Assembly (NCBI GenBank): GCA_002917075.1
Contig: NTMA01000072.1
Span: 62,001-126,000 of the forward strand
Direction: 5' to 3'
DNA length: 64,000 nucleotides
Source: Hawksworthiomyces lignivorus
Taxonomy: Eukaryota > Ascomycota > Sordariomycetes > Ophiostomatales > Ophiostomataceae
Shown here: positions 47,587 through 60,907 of the stretch, piece after piece
Layout of the letters: each line of letters opens with the position of its first letter
How positions within the stretch are numbered: the stretch's first letter is position 1
Translations under genes and position numbers: made by a program
Notes under the pieces: model-generated
The model's input: only the letters and a program-made list of their open reading frames with translations
Database searches by the model: none
What the model was told of the DNA's origin: nothing

Positions 47587-50500
47587 GGCGCAGATAGATT
47601 GGTGGTCGAAAGTCTCCTGTGGAAGGGAAATCGACACGTTGTCTCTCCCTGTAACGTCGCCGACTGTCGGCCCGGCGTAGGGACTCCGGTTCTATGTCGT
47701 TTCCTGTTAGGGGTCTTATAATTGCGACTTTCACCGTTCTGGTGCTGCAGTACAGCTTGCGTCTCCTTTCTCTCTTGCAGCATTATGCTTTCTTGTCCAG
47801 ATTTTTCTTGTAAGAGAAAAAAAGAGTTTGACGCACCTGTGGAGCTTCATCGGCGCCAGCATAATAATCCTCGGTGGCATTATTCTGTTGTCCGTCCATG
47901 TCATTCGCGACTCGAGCATTGTCAGCACGATCCACGTCGATTGTTGGCTGCTTGCTTTGTCTCCCTCTATTTTTTCTTCGGAGACATGGCCCTCAGCTGT
48001 CTCTCTGCATTGGCTTCATTCATTTTCTTACCCTATTGTTTCTTTTGTATTTTAAATTTCGGCCGACGAAAGAAGTGCAGCAAAAATGCCAGTCGCTACC
48101 CTGCACGTGTGGACCAGTTCAAGAAAGGTACTTGACCGGGTGTTCTGTCCAACGCCGTCCCAGCTCTTTGGTGTTCCGAGGGGGTGGCCGGTACCGAATA
48201 GCAGACTCCAGTAGGAGCACTGTCTCGCCTCTTGGCAGCGGGAAGCTCTTCTAGAAACTGCTCCTTTGGAAAATCACCTGAGCCTTTCCGTTAGAGCTGA
48301 CTTTAGAACGGCGCCAGGGGCGACTTCTGACCGTTGTAAGCAAACCTATATGGGAGGGTAACGCTGGAGCGCATCTAACGCGGTGGCGGTTTGGAATTGA
48401 CGTCCTCTGCAAATATTTGCGACTTTCCTTCCTTTTTTATATTCTGTGCTTTTTTTGTCCTTATTGACCTGTCTTCATTGTTTCCCTACACCGAAGTTAA
48501 CGGCTGTTATACCACCTGACTGGTTTTGTTCCAGCGCCTGACTCGGCCTTTTCAGGTCTGTGTTTTCCCCCGCCGGAATTCCCTTGTGGCTTAGGTGCAA
48601 TCACCCCACGCATATGTCCTGAAGACCCTGATGCTCTGCCGCCGTCAAAACAGATAGAAGAGTCCGGAAAGTGCGAGCAAAGAAATGAAAACCCCATCAG
48701 AGGACGTCTTTCCGGCAAGCGCTGGTGTCTTCTAGATTGTCAGGCGAACGCGGGCTTCCCGGTTTCGCACGGCGCCTTGAATGATGCTGATTGCGCGCAA
48801 GGCCTCGGGCTGCTGTTGTTTGCCGAGTCGTCTTGCTGTGCGGAAGATCAAGGATGCACAAAGAGCATGTGGTTTATCTCAAGACCTCGCCGACTGTCGG
48901 GACTATTCCAAATGCCAAAGCAGCTGTCGCTCTTATCTCTAAAACCGGTTGTCCGTGGCCTTCAAAAGTGAAGCCGTGTTGGCTTTATGGCGTTCGATAC
49001 AATGTGGGGGATTGGATTGAAGACAAACCGAAGGCACGGCCATAAATATAGTTATAGGCAAGTACAAGGAAAGTATTTGGGGTGTGTGGATACATCAACC
49101 ATTAATGTGTTGTCTCTGCCTTCCCCTGCCCCTTTGCCACTAGGGCCCCCCCTTCTTCCCTTCTGCCCTTTTTGCTCTTTCCCTTCTTTTGTAACTCACC
49201 CGGTATCCCATGAAGATAATTTCTTTCGGAAATGGGCAAATTCGGCGTCCAACCAGAGACTAAAAGGCGTAGGGCTGTCGCGGCGCGTTCTCTGCGATTT
49301 CTTGGGGAGCTTGCGCATTCTGCCAAGGAAAACGACTGACCTACAAAAGAGCCTTGGTCTTATGGAGGCCTATCGTCTTCTATCGTCTTTTTCACGGGGG
49401 TATCGATAGAATGCCTTCTGCCCGATGCTGTGTTTAGCACGCCAAAGTGAAAAGTCGGGTACGTCGACAAGTCATTTATGACCGAAGACGGTTTCTGCCG
49501 TCTATCATTGGGCAGCGTCATAACACTGGTGCTATCTCAGATTGCAGCCCCGGCTCGTTTTCCATTATTAGCTGCCAGCGGCTTGAGACACCATTAGTCC
49601 CCTGCTCGGCTACGTAATTGGAGCTTGAACGGCGGTGATTTCTCTCCGATGCTGAGAGCTACTTATGCCTGAGGTTGCACTGGCGCACCGGCTTACTGAG
49701 GTAGTGTTTGACACCATAAAGGTTTTGCAGCTGCAGTAGTCACTTAAGGTTCTGCTGCACGTACCGCAGCTCAGTGAGCTTTCTGTCTGTGGGGGATTTC
49801 TTTTGAAAACGTGCTCCCGAGTCGATTTTGCTTCCTCGGGTAGGCTCTGCTCTAAGTGAGATTTCTTTTGCCTTGCCACTCTAGCGTGACAAGTTACTTC
49901 TCAAAAAGGAAACACGGAGAAGGAGTGGCAATAACAGCTACGAGTACAAGTACACTGCCTGGCAGTACAACCGTTATAGAAGGACGGCTGGTTGAGCAGA
50001 AACGCAAAGCGAGCCTTCTGCTCTCAGGATACGTTCAAGCGGCGCATTCCCCGCTGCTGCTTCCTGGCGCTCAGCCTGTGCGGGCTGAGGCCCGCCGTCT
50101 GATTGATCACTCTCTTGGTACTTGCCCTTCCTAGCAAGAGGCCCAGAGGTTCCTTGCTCCCGTATTTTGTTGTATGAGTACTTCGTCTGTTTCTCACATG
50201 GCAAGTGCCGACTACGGCTAGCTAGCTGCTGCACTATTAGAGCACCCTGACAGTGGCGGTACAAAGGAAAGGGATATTAAGAGCCGTGCTTGCATCGTTA
50301 GTACCGGCCTAGGGCACGACTGCTAACCAGCAGGACGTGTTCAGTTTTGAAATATTTTCATGACCCTGAGACCCCCAATCTGGCACGTACGCTCAGGGTA
50401 GTCCATGCTAGACTAGACTATGCCATGCCTTGCAGCAATCCCCCCCAATCCTCTGCACTCTGCACACGCGGACGGTCTGCTCCCTCCCCCATTTTCTCAT

Positions 50501-53500
50501 GCCCAATCCCAAGTCGCGTCGCGGAGGTTGCAGGAGCATCGACACTGGCGGCAGCATTGTCGGCCGGTTCGAACTGCTAAACATCATGTTGCAGGAGCAG
50601 CCAATAGTTATGTCCTAATTTCTGGTATGAAAAGAGTCGTCCAAACTACTCTTGCAGCCCGTTGGTCGCCATCGACCAGCACACGTCGCCGCTCTTGCCG
50701 CACCAATAGATGTGGCGGCCTTTTTTTCTGGACGACGCTACGCTACACCTGCCTCATCGGTGCTTGACTTCCGATGAGACGGTTTTCTACGCACGTCTTT
50801 CGCTTTTGTACCCGCTTCGAAGCACTGCTCATTTGCGTATACGGAGAGTACGCGGGCTAACCCTCCGAGCACCTTACTTGCCTAAGGATCCTCTTACCCC
50901 TGAGCGCGTTGCCCACTTAGGACACAAGACTGTGAGAGAGAAATGTCTCTGGCGCCAGCCCGCCATTTTATTCAGCAGCGTCAGGGGTGGCTGTTTGATT
51001 AATCGTGTTTGATTAAATCAGGCATCCGGCCGCTGAATGAATGCCGTTCGAGACTCTCTGGCGCGGTTCACTTGTGCAATGTCGTAATATAAATATTAAA
51101 CTACGCAAGACATAATCAGGGTTCGACTCTGCTTCAGTTTCTGTATCGTTCTCTTTGATTTACGGTGGACTCTACTCTCGGCCCTGGGGGAAGAGAGAGA
51201 AATTGCGCGTTACGTTACGTGACGGCAGCAGTCTTGAGCTGTCAAAATCAATAGAACGGTGAAATCAGCCTCCCCTTAGCACCATAGCAGAGCAAGATCC
51301 ATGGTCCACCTGATTTCTAACCGGCTGCATTGAATCCTATACGATAAAATAAAACATAGCGTGTTGAGAGTGGAGGAAATACGCAAAGTCGTCACGACCT
51401 AGTTCGTAAAAACGATGCACAAGTACCTGTACTGGAATTCTTTCAGCCAGCAATGGAGAATCTCAGCTGCCTTCTAGGGAGAAAACAGGACAGAGTTGCC
51501 CCTGAAGACTGAGTGGCCAATGCATGCCCCTCAAGACTGTTTCTCCACGGCTTGGTCGATCTGTCTTCGTCATTTTTTCTCTGATTGTGTTGTGATGTCC
51601 ATTTGTGGCGACGCGTCAAGGACCATCCTATCATCACCTCGGATAATTCTCCCATATCTTTTCATGGCCGTGTACTCATACACAGCCTGGTGCCTTTGAT
51701 TTTCATTTACTTGCCCCTAGCCCTAGCCGCAACAACGAGCCGTCGAGGTTTTGTCAAGTGTTGGAATATGAAAACTGGCCTGAAAGAACGCCACTAGTTG
51801 TGCGGATTGGTTTCTGTGTGATCAAGACAAGAACAAATACAACGAGATACCGTATCTTGTCGTATTTTAGGATTTTAGCAAGCGCAATTGTCACCATGGC
51901 GTCTCCGCCACTTTTGTGCGCCTGTTTCTGAGACTAGACATATGTGCGCGGCATAAGAAAACATCCCAACTATGCAGAGGAAATTAGAGGACAATCTAGA
52001 GAATTTTTTGACGCCGAGGCAGCAACACGTATGTCATATTCGCTGTTTTGCCTCCCAGGCAGCACCAAGGAATTGTCTTTGCTCTTTCCGTAGATACCGA
52101 CGACGACACGTTCCCCCACCGGTAGTCGATTTGCCTCTCCTATGAGATTGGGACCCAATCAACGCGCATGTGTGCTTCTGCTTCTATTGCTAAGCTAGCT
52201 AGTTTAGAAGAAGGCAGGGCATCAAGCCGCTAGAAGAAAAAAAGAAAGCAGATTCTTCCGCCACTGTGGCTCGATGTTGTGCTGGCTCGGAAAGGGCTTG
52301 GAAAGGGCTTGGAAGGAGCCTATATCCATCAACAAAGTCAACGGCGGGAAATTCTTTGGGTCGGGGAGCCGGTCATGGGTCCGGCCTTAGAATTTGACAT
52401 AAAACGACTTTAGATCTAAAGAACAAAGAAGACAGGAATCTCTGCCATTAATACTATTGACTGGCAAGACCTTCCATTCTCGGTTGAACGCGGACAAGAC
52501 AGATGATTCGTAGCCAGTAGCCTGCCGAGCCTGCGTCTTTGAGACTAAGAAAGGACACAGTGATTAAAAACACATCTTGAATCTCATCGTCGCTATAATG
52601 GAAATTCAAAGAACAGATTGGAATGGAAGACGAAAGATGCAGAAATATACAATAAGTGTTAGAGAAAAACAGGTCACGGGACCTTGCTACGTTCCGAGTG
52701 TGTACCGTGATGGCATCAAAACAAAGCTAGCCAACGAAAGGAAACAAGGCTCGACCGGATATTTCCAGTGCGCACAAACTCCGTTTCCAACACCGATTTG
52801 TGCGCTCTGCGGCAAATTTTATCAAAACACAGCGATAAATAGCAGCGTACGGAGTATATTTACGTCAAAATAGACTGTAAAGGAAAGGAAATTGGGGTGA
52901 AAGCTGAAAATAAAAAATTAGAGAATCTCAAACGTTATTGTTGTTATTCTGTGGAGAGAGCGGCTGGGGCGGTCATCGCTCACAGCGCGCGGCTTTAGCG
53001 GATTTGGGCATGTGACGTCTTGTTAGAGCAATTGATCGCTAATGGTAACGAGACAGGTCCCGTAATGTTATTATTGTTGATTTGTGAAATAGGGGGTGCC
53101 CCAAGCGCTCTCATCTTCGAATCACACTGCCCGACAGCCCCCCAGCCCTTCCTCGGCAGCGGCCGTGATCCCGCCCCAACGCTAGTTGACGTTTTGCCCT
53201 GTTATTCCCCTTTTTGCCACAAAGAATCTTTCTCGTGTTACGACTGATCCACGTGATGCAAAATGTATTCGACATATTCACAAATCTCCTGGTCGCACAA
53301 ATCATAGATAGGAAATGAGCATGATCTCCAAGCAAGTGTTTTTAATAAAAAAAGTATATGCTTTTGAATTCGGTAGATTCCAAAGTCATCGCGCCAAATT
53401 TTAATATCCCGTCGCCCTGGTAAGAGCGAGAAAACGCCGTATCCCCCCCAGAGATACAATGCCCCATTTTGATATCTAACATATACAAAAAAAAAGTTAC

Positions 53501-53766
53501 AAAGGAAGCTGCTATTGTGCTAGCAGCAGTAATAACGGTGGTAGTAAGTTGCATAGCAATAAAAATAGTCGTGAAACATCATATCCGCCAAATATAGAGG
53601 GAAGGCGACACAGCCCAGGCTGATATCTAAATCTATGAGTACAATCGGACAAAGGGAAGAAAACATAAAGGCTCAGAGAGAGTGACAACAGAAATTTCAG
53701 CGGGAAAGAGGGAGAAATGAAGAAAACAGGATAGAAAAATTTTGTTGCTCTTGATGATGAATCTTC
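47587..53766. other. Gene-poor spacer upstream of the bHLH gene
   Basis: About 6.2 kb. The first few hundred bases presumably hold the bHLH promoter and perhaps a leader exon (the minus-strand ATG at 47783 begins a candidate). An 11-bp unit (GGAAAGGGCTT) is repeated about 2.5 times at 52289-52315, and TACGGAGTA occurs at 52848. Open frames reach about 140 codons and none is recognisable. Confidence 0.5.
52289..52315. repeat. Short tandem repeat, 11-bp unit
   Basis: GGAAAGGGCTT is repeated about 2.5 times in tandem in the gene-poor spacer. No function is evident. Confidence 0.6.
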
Positions 53767-56088
53767 TCAAGAGATCTGAATGCTAGGAGCATCTGGGTCC
53801 TTCTTGAGCATTAGATCTTCAATTGAGGCGGTGCTCATGGTTAGGCGCGTTAGATCAGTAGCAGTCGAGGTGGCTGATATGTGCCGGTCCGAGAGAACTG
53901 AATCTCTTGATTCAGCGCTCGTTGTCGTCGAGGCGCTGCTTCGCGCTGGAATCAGTAGTGTAGAAGAGTCCATGTTCATTGTAGGCTCTACGTAGGCAGG
54001 ATATTCGTCGTCTTCATCCGCACCGATCGCAAATCCAACCGGAGCACCACGAGCTGGCAGATGGAACCGATCGTACTTCTCCGTTCCAGGAATGAACAAG
54101 CTAGGCGATAGATTGAAGCCATGAGACTCCCTGAAGCTTGACCGTCTAGAGCCACGCGAGTTGCTGCGGCCATGAAAGAATTTCTGCATCGGCCGCAACT
54201 CATCTTCGACAATTTGCGTTTGAATTGTCAAACCAGGAGGCCGACGCATAGCCAGCCCTGTAGGCGTTATGGCCCCGCTGATCGATGCTGTCGAAGCCTG
54301 GCTGGCAGGACTGAGTGCCGGCACATCAAAGCAGCCAGGACTCAGCATGTGCGGAGATATATTGCCAGGAAAGTTCCTCTGGACCTTGGTGTTGCCCACG
54401 CGCTGTTCCACCTCGGCAATCACGTCATCGCGTGAAAGATCCAATGAGGGCCGATCCCACGCATATTCACAATCAGCCTCAATCTCATGCTCGTAACAAT
54501 AATCAATGTCGTCTTCCCAGCTTGCTTTTGGCAGAGATTTCACATCATCAATGTCGTCATCGTTCGCAACAATCTCTCGCAAGGCTCGCTGGCCCGCGTA
54601 CGGATCAAAGTGGCCAAGTGTGTCAGAAGCACCGCTTGGGGGTCTTTGAGAACCAGACGTTTGTGACGGTGTAAATTGTTGCAGTAACGGCAATGAGTGG
54701 CTCTTGCGCAGCGAAGATGAATTGCTTGCAATGCTCATACGAGACTTTCGCACGCTGTTTCTGTGATTGTATACATGCTCTTCTTCCTCGGGTACCTCTG
54801 GAAGTATATCAAAGGTGGCAGTGGAAGTAGAAGGGCAAGCCAATGGCCAATTGGCATCGTCCGGAACAGTAGTTGGCACTGTAATTATAGCATCAGGCAT
54901 TTGAGAAAATCGGCGCGTATCCACAGATGGCATGTTCATGTCCGCTGAATAAGAATGAGCGTGAGTCAGAGGGGGCCGCGGTATTTCTGGAGAAGCATAA
55001 ACTGGAGGTGCGACTTGTTGGAAGCCACCACTTGTCCGAGGTCGCTCGGCTGTAGAACCGGACCAAGGCTCGAATTCACCATACCGGATGGAAGTCCGGC
55101 TTGAAAAGCGGGGAGGGACGGGGGGAGAGAAAGATGAGGCCTCAATAGGTGACCGCGGGGGGCGCGGCGGAGGGATGCGGAGTTGATCTTGAGAGCGAGT
55201 ATGAAATAGACTCCGCGGAGGGGGATACACAGAGGAGACAGAAGAGGCGTGTGACCGCATCGCGTACTGGCAAGGAATATTGGGAAAAGCGACATCTTCG
55301 GCAAGCGGTAATTCTTCCGAAGAAAAGTTGGGGAAGTGCACGGTCTGAGCCTGGATACCACGCAAAGCACCTTCACTAGGTGGTTGAGACGACTGGGCAG
55401 AGGCCAAGTCAGACTGGAGAGCAATGCGGCTCCCTCTTTGCACATTAGGTGGCTGCTCTCGCTGGGTGTGCGTGAGGTGCTGGAAGTTGTACGGCCCAGA
55501 AATCTGCAATCTCCGGCGCCCATCTAGATCGTCACTAGGCGGGCCGGATTTGTTGGACCGGCGGCGGTTGAAAAAAGATGGAATCAAAGCTTCCCTGGAG
55601 TTACTTGTCGTCAGGCCATGAGACGTGGCAGGAGGCGGCGGAGGCGGCGAGAGCATTCCCTCTTTTTCGTAGGGAATCTCGGCGGAATAGAGCGAACTGT
55701 TAGACGAGCTCTGGGCACTGCTCTCTCGCCGCAGCCTGCCTCGCTTGCTGAAAATCGTCTTGCCAAAAATCTGAACACTCTCATGGCGATCGCGAGGTTG
55801 CATGCTGTTGACAGAACGGCCTGACGATTTTCTGGAAAGAGTGCTGCTGCCATCAAAGTTTATGTCCCATGACGGCCTGTCTGCAGAGGTGAGAGACCGA
55901 AGAGACGAGGAACCAGACGAGGTAGTATGGTGACTTTGGCGACTATGTTGACTCTGGTGCTTGTCTGCAGCCGAAGCCCACCGCATCTGGTTGCTGAAAG
56001 CTCTGATGCTCTCCGGTGAGGGAGGCCCTTCGATGGCCGGCTCTAGCAGCTCAGAAATGCTGCCTGAGTGGTGGGTAGGGGGAGCCAT
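53767..56088 (-). CDS. Large serine-rich, probably disordered protein of unknown function
   Basis: One uninterrupted frame of 773 residues starts at ATG 56088 (GGAGCCATGG-like context) and has no recognisable catalytic domain, signal peptide or membrane segment. It is rich in Ser, Pro and Arg, with proline blocks (PPPPPPATS, PPRPPRSP) and many potential phosphorylation sites. It contains two more ordered-looking patches: QIFGKTIFSKRGRLRRESS near 105-125, and an acidic/aromatic stretch near 519-549 with CYEHEIEADCEYAW. The length without stops and the biased codons make it a real gene. It may be a cytosolic scaffold or signalling adaptor, but that is a guess from composition. The upstream TGAGTGAG repeat near 56098 lies just 5' of the start. 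Confidence 0.78.
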   Translation of the reverse strand: MAPPTHHSGSISELLEPAIEGPPSPESIRAFSNQMRWASAADKHQSQHSRQSHHTTSSGSSSLRSLTSADRPSWDINFDGSSTLSRKSSGRSVNSMQPRDRHESVQIFGKTIFSKRGRLRRESSAQSSSNSSLYSAEIPYEKEGMLSPPPPPPATSHGLTTSNSREALIPSFFNRRRSNKSGPPSDDLDGRRRLQISGPYNFQHLTHTQREQPPNVQRGSRIALQSDLASAQSSQPPSEGALRGIQAQTVHFPNFSSEELPLAEDVAFPNIPCQYAMRSHASSVSSVYPPPRSLFHTRSQDQLRIPPPRPPRSPIEASSFSPPVPPRFSSRTSIRYGEFEPWSGSTAERPRTSGGFQQVAPPVYASPEIPRPPLTHAHSYSADMNMPSVDTRRFSQMPDAIITVPTTVPDDANWPLACPSTSTATFDILPEVPEEEEHVYNHRNSVRKSRMSIASNSSSLRKSHSLPLLQQFTPSQTSGSQRPPSGASDTLGHFDPYAGQRALREIVANDDDIDDVKSLPKASWEDDIDYCYEHEIEADCEYAWDRPSLDLSRDDVIAEVEQRVGNTKVQRNFPGNISPHMLSPGCFDVPALSPASQASTASISGAITPTGLAMRRPPGLTIQTQIVEDELRPMQKFFHGRSNSRGSRRSSFRESHGFNLSPSLFIPGTEKYDRFHLPARGAPVGFAIGADEDDEYPAYVEPTMNMDSSTLLIPARSSASTTTSAESRDSVLSDRHISATSTATDLTRLTMSTASIEDLMLKKDPDAPSIQIS

Positions 56089-59000
56089 GACCAGATTAAG
56101 TGAGTGAGTGAGTGAGTGTCCTGTTATGGCGGGTTAAGACGGCAATGCTGCATGAAAGTCTCTTAGAGACTAGCTGTTGATGCCGGCGTCCAGATGTGCG
56201 TTGATCGTTAAAGTGTTATGATACTATTGATACGGAGTTTATATGTAGTTGATCTGAGTCGGCGAGTTATAAAAAGTGAATGACTGAGAAGCAGAAAAAC
56301 TTAAAGAGTGACAATACTATCAGATAGAGTTATAGATAGAGAAAGGAGAAGAAGAGAGGAAAACAATTGGAATGGATGACGATGTGGACATAGGGGCCCT
56401 TTTGGGTTAAAAAAAAAAAGGATCCGCTGGGCAACAGGGACTACTCTTTACTCCGTATGTGTATGGAGTATGTAGTTTGGTATAATAAGGAGTGCGAAAG
56501 GAAACGGTTTGTGGAGTGGTAGTCCAGCCAGGCGGTGACTTGGGGTGCTGTCAGGGGGGGGGGGGTGGAACTTCAAGACGGAGCGCGCTAGCTATGGGCC
56601 GTTTTCGGTTTTCACTCCTTCACTCTCTTTTCTTTTTTTCCTCTTTTCTTCTTAGGCTCTCTGCAAGGTCTAGGGTTGCTGCTAAGTCGCGATTTGTGGA
56701 TCGGTTTCCTTCTCGCTGGCTGCTGAACCGTGTCAAATAGTTTGTTGGTTAAGCCAAGGTTAGACAGTACGTGCACTGCATCTCCATCTGGTCTGTGAGC
56801 CGGGGAAGAGAGGGAAGTGCGTGCAGAAAGAACAACATGAAGATTCTGTTGAATAATGACGGCAAAAGTCCAGCGAGTGAGACAGAAAAAATTGCAGTGT
56901 TAACAGGATATATCGAGTGCTAATTCAAGAGAAAACCAGTTGACAACAAACGCAGCAAAGAGGGGGAAGAGCCGAGAGTTATAGGCGTGGGCCGAAGGAC
57001 CGCCGGAGGTGGCAGCCGCGGCATAACATGCAAGCAAAGGAAAGGAAGAGGGATGTACGCACATGAGGGCGACGCACTCATGAAAAAAAATGTAGTTATG
57101 GCAAGAAGAGGGGGTGCCGAGAGAGGCTGGCAGAGGGAGAAGTGGCTAGAAAAGAATCACAAACGACCAGCCTTAGGAGGAAGGCCCCTGTTTGGATGCA
57201 GGCACGTATGTAAGCAGTAATCAAGAAGAAAATCGCCTGCGAAGACCCGGGAAACAGATATCTCGAAAAATCCAGAGAAGACCAGGGCCACACCAGGGTG
57301 CGTTGAAAATCGGGGCAGACGTGAAATGCCACTGTGGCTGTAGTGGCATTTTGCAACACGCTGACTGATAACGCTGAAGATATTCTTTCTCGGAAGTGTA
57401 CGTTATTCTGGCAGGCTTCTTCCTCGTTCTTTCGCGCTCCCATCTACGTATGTTGAATGTTGACCGTGCTGTATGTACGTATGTTGCCCTTCGCTAATGC
57501 TGCAGAGAATCCTGGAAACAACATCGTAAGACAGACACAATAATGGCACACAGCAGTGGCCGCGCAACAACATTGTGGCATTAGTTTCGCTAGCCCCCAC
57601 TCGACGTTGCAACAAGTCAGACAACGGGTCCCTGCTAGGAAAACTGGGGAAAGGTTTAGCAGGACTCACTAGCAGTCTGCATGCATTCATTGCAAGGAAA
57701 ATTAGGCCGTTGAACTGGATTTTAGTGCTATTTTAGCTGCAAATTCTCCTCCATCTTAGGGGGAGACCCCGGAAAGGCACGAAAGGCGTCCGTTTTCTCT
57801 AGTGAAGAAGCAACGGAACTGGCATCCAGGAACGCCGCCTGCCAAGCAGGGGATGATTACCCTCTCAGGATAGTACACGGAACCAGGGTAGAGAGGCATG
57901 AAGAGGGAGCGCGAGACGTACGGAAGTACTCCGTGCTGTAGAACGTACAATTTTGATGTGGACACTGTGGAGCACACCTCCCAAAGTAATCTCCTCTAAG
58001 CCTACTACATAGATCGCGTCCACACCGTCGTTGGATAGAGCGACCGTTGAGACGATGGCAGCTTCATATTGTATGTATGTATGTTGGTTGTTGGAGCGGC
58101 CCTGGTTCTATACATAGGCTCATTTGTATGACTACCTCGCACTCTGCCTCTGATTCGATGTTAATCTGTTATGGGTTTCATGCTTTTTTGTCCAATGCAA
58201 GACGTAAGATATTATGCTTGCGAAATCGTGTCGAAGACGGCAGAAGACAGCCAACAATGAAGAAATCAGGGGAACACAAAAGATAGGAACTGCCGAAACA
58301 ACGAGAAACGAACAAGAAATGAAACTGCAGCATCCAAAAACAGATGTTAACTAGGGGAGCGAAAACAAAGAAGGAAAAATAGGTTACATGTACAGTATCA
58401 AAGAACGAGGAAATGCAACGTTTACAGCGTACAAACCAGTAAAGCACTTAATGCGTACTTAGGAGGGAAGATGTTGCCATACCATGTCCCTGGACGATTC
58501 TTTCTCTTTTAGGTGAGGAAGAGAGTTAGAGAAGAGCAAGAGCGATGCACTACATCCTGCGTCTGCGTTTGCGGCCCACCCGTGACGCGGTCCTGGGTTT
58601 GTCGTCCTTGAAAGCAATTGCAGCCAGAAACCTATCAAATGGTTCGACTGGTTCGAATTTGCATTGTTATCTTCACTACATGATGAAATACGTTGTCGCA
58701 CAAATATGGAACGCAGTCGCCATGGAGCTGATCACCGCGAAGCTCGTGCTATTTTCCATTTGCACCTGCCCATTCTGTCAATTTTATAAGTCTATCTGTT
58801 TGCGACCAACTGCCCGCGGACCATAACAGCAAAGCTTTTTAGGAAACTGCGCTCCAAAAGGTACAAGACGGTTGGTTTCCGCTTCCTTCGCTCTTCTTTT
58901 GCTTCCTTTGCTTCCTTTCTTCCTTCGATTCCTTGGCTTCCTTCGTCTTCTTTCGCTTCATCCCGCAGTATCCTGTGGGCGGCTGTGAGCGGTTAGCTCC

Positions 59001-60907
59001 AGCTTGTCCTAGACGCACCAGGTTCATTTTCGGCAGGTATGTACGACGTACGACCGACTACGAGTACATATCTGCCCTTGAGATATCGTGCATTTTGCAC
59101 TTACTTTACGAGGATGGCTCTGAAGAGCCCAACAGGCTTAGACAGTCCATACACGTACACGTATCTGCTTCCCATGCCTGGAGTCGCTCTCTGCCGACGG
59201 CCCACAAATCCGATAGAAGCAAGGATCCCTCTTTTCTCCGCACCCCTGAGCACAAATCTGTGTGTTTTTGATTTCAACCCGTAATTAGCGTATCTTACAA
59301 ATACATAAAAACAGTACAACTTAAGCCAACACTCTAATCTAGGCATAACGTATTGCCATCTTGTCCTCTTTCTATGCGGCATACATACGAGTACATTTCG
59401 CTGGCACTCATCAATCCTGTTCTACCCGATAAGCTTTAATTGCAAGTCATCCATTGCTGTGGTGCAAGTAAATTCTTTCGTCCGCCACTCAACCTCGTAG
59501 CTCTCAGAAGTGCGTAAGAATATACTGCATCTTGGATCGACTACCGCACCGTCCATCGCCCAAAATACCCATCGAATTCGCCTATGGCTCTGTTAAGTGG
59601 ATAATTCTTAGTTATACATACAGGTACCTGGGCAGTTTTACCACTATCACCGTCACTATCACAATCACAATCACTTTATTACGCGCCAGATGCGAGATAC
59701 AAAGTGAGCAAAGCATGGGTAGGATCTGTTTTAGCACCAAGGCGACAAGGGTAGTGTGATGTGTGTACATCCAAATGTGAGAAACTCCATGAGGATTTGA
59801 AAGTACTCAATTATCCACTGCACACTGCAGTAGTGTGGATGTTGTGGGTGTTCTTGGCAACAAGAGTCAACGCAACTTCTCAGCCCCAGCTAAAGGCCAG
59901 CCACACCAGAGGGAGAAACGAATAGAAAATTGCCTCGTACAAACGACACGCCCTTTTGTGCTCTTCCCTACTCCCGCCTTAACTGCCTGCAAGGCACGAC
60001 TTTGTTTCTGTGCCTGCTTCTTTGATTGTTTAGACAGAGTGCCTTGCATAAAATTTTGAGAAAATTGACCAACAGCAGTAAAATGCCAAGACAAAGCGAG
60101 TAATCTCTCAAGCAAAATCTCACAAAACGCCCCAGATACGAACAATGAAAGTAAAAAACGGAAAGCCGAATACCCCTTGTGTATGGAGTACATACTTTGG
60201 AGACTTGGTCTCTCTTCTTGACAGCCACACTCTAGTCCAACTGAACCAGAGAGCAGCGCTGTGGGTCTACCCAAGTACGTATTACTCACACCTGAATCTG
60301 GAAATAGCTTACGTCGTAAGCATACTATTGTCTGCAGCAAACAAGAGGTCGGAAAAATCGTCGTGGAGTTATTATCGTTCAAGACTCGCACAATGGGTGC
60401 CCTCTTTACTGGGGCCCTGGTCGCAGTATTCCATGTAAGGAATACGGAACAGCACCCCATGGAGGCGCCTCATGCCACTAGGAGAAATCGATCGACAGTG
60501 GCTGGCACGATTTTTTCTCTCCTAATGAATTCGTCCTTTGCGGAATATATCTCCCTTGTCATCGGGAAATGCTCAACTACATACCAGGAGATGAGATTTA
60601 CACAGAGACTAGGCATATAAAAGGCGTTATAAGAACATGGGTAATGCGGTAGGCAGGATGCATTCCGAGCACTGAATGTAAGGCGCCATTGTTTTTTTTT
60701 GGTTTTTTTTTTTGGTTTTCCATGCGCAAGTTCGGAGTACTTCCCTCCCTAGCAAGGCGAGATTGGCGATGGAATCATTCGTTGTAGAACAAAACAGTCA
60801 AGCATTGCTCGAGCGCTCATAATAAACGCGAGGCACCAAAAAATAGCACCGTCAGCTATTGGCAAGCATTTTGCGTACATATTTCACAAAGTATGCTGAT
60901 GTAAGGT

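Noticed and set aside
59867..60460. 197-codon minus-strand open frame
   Set aside because: No known domain, and other frames on the plus strand are open over the same region.
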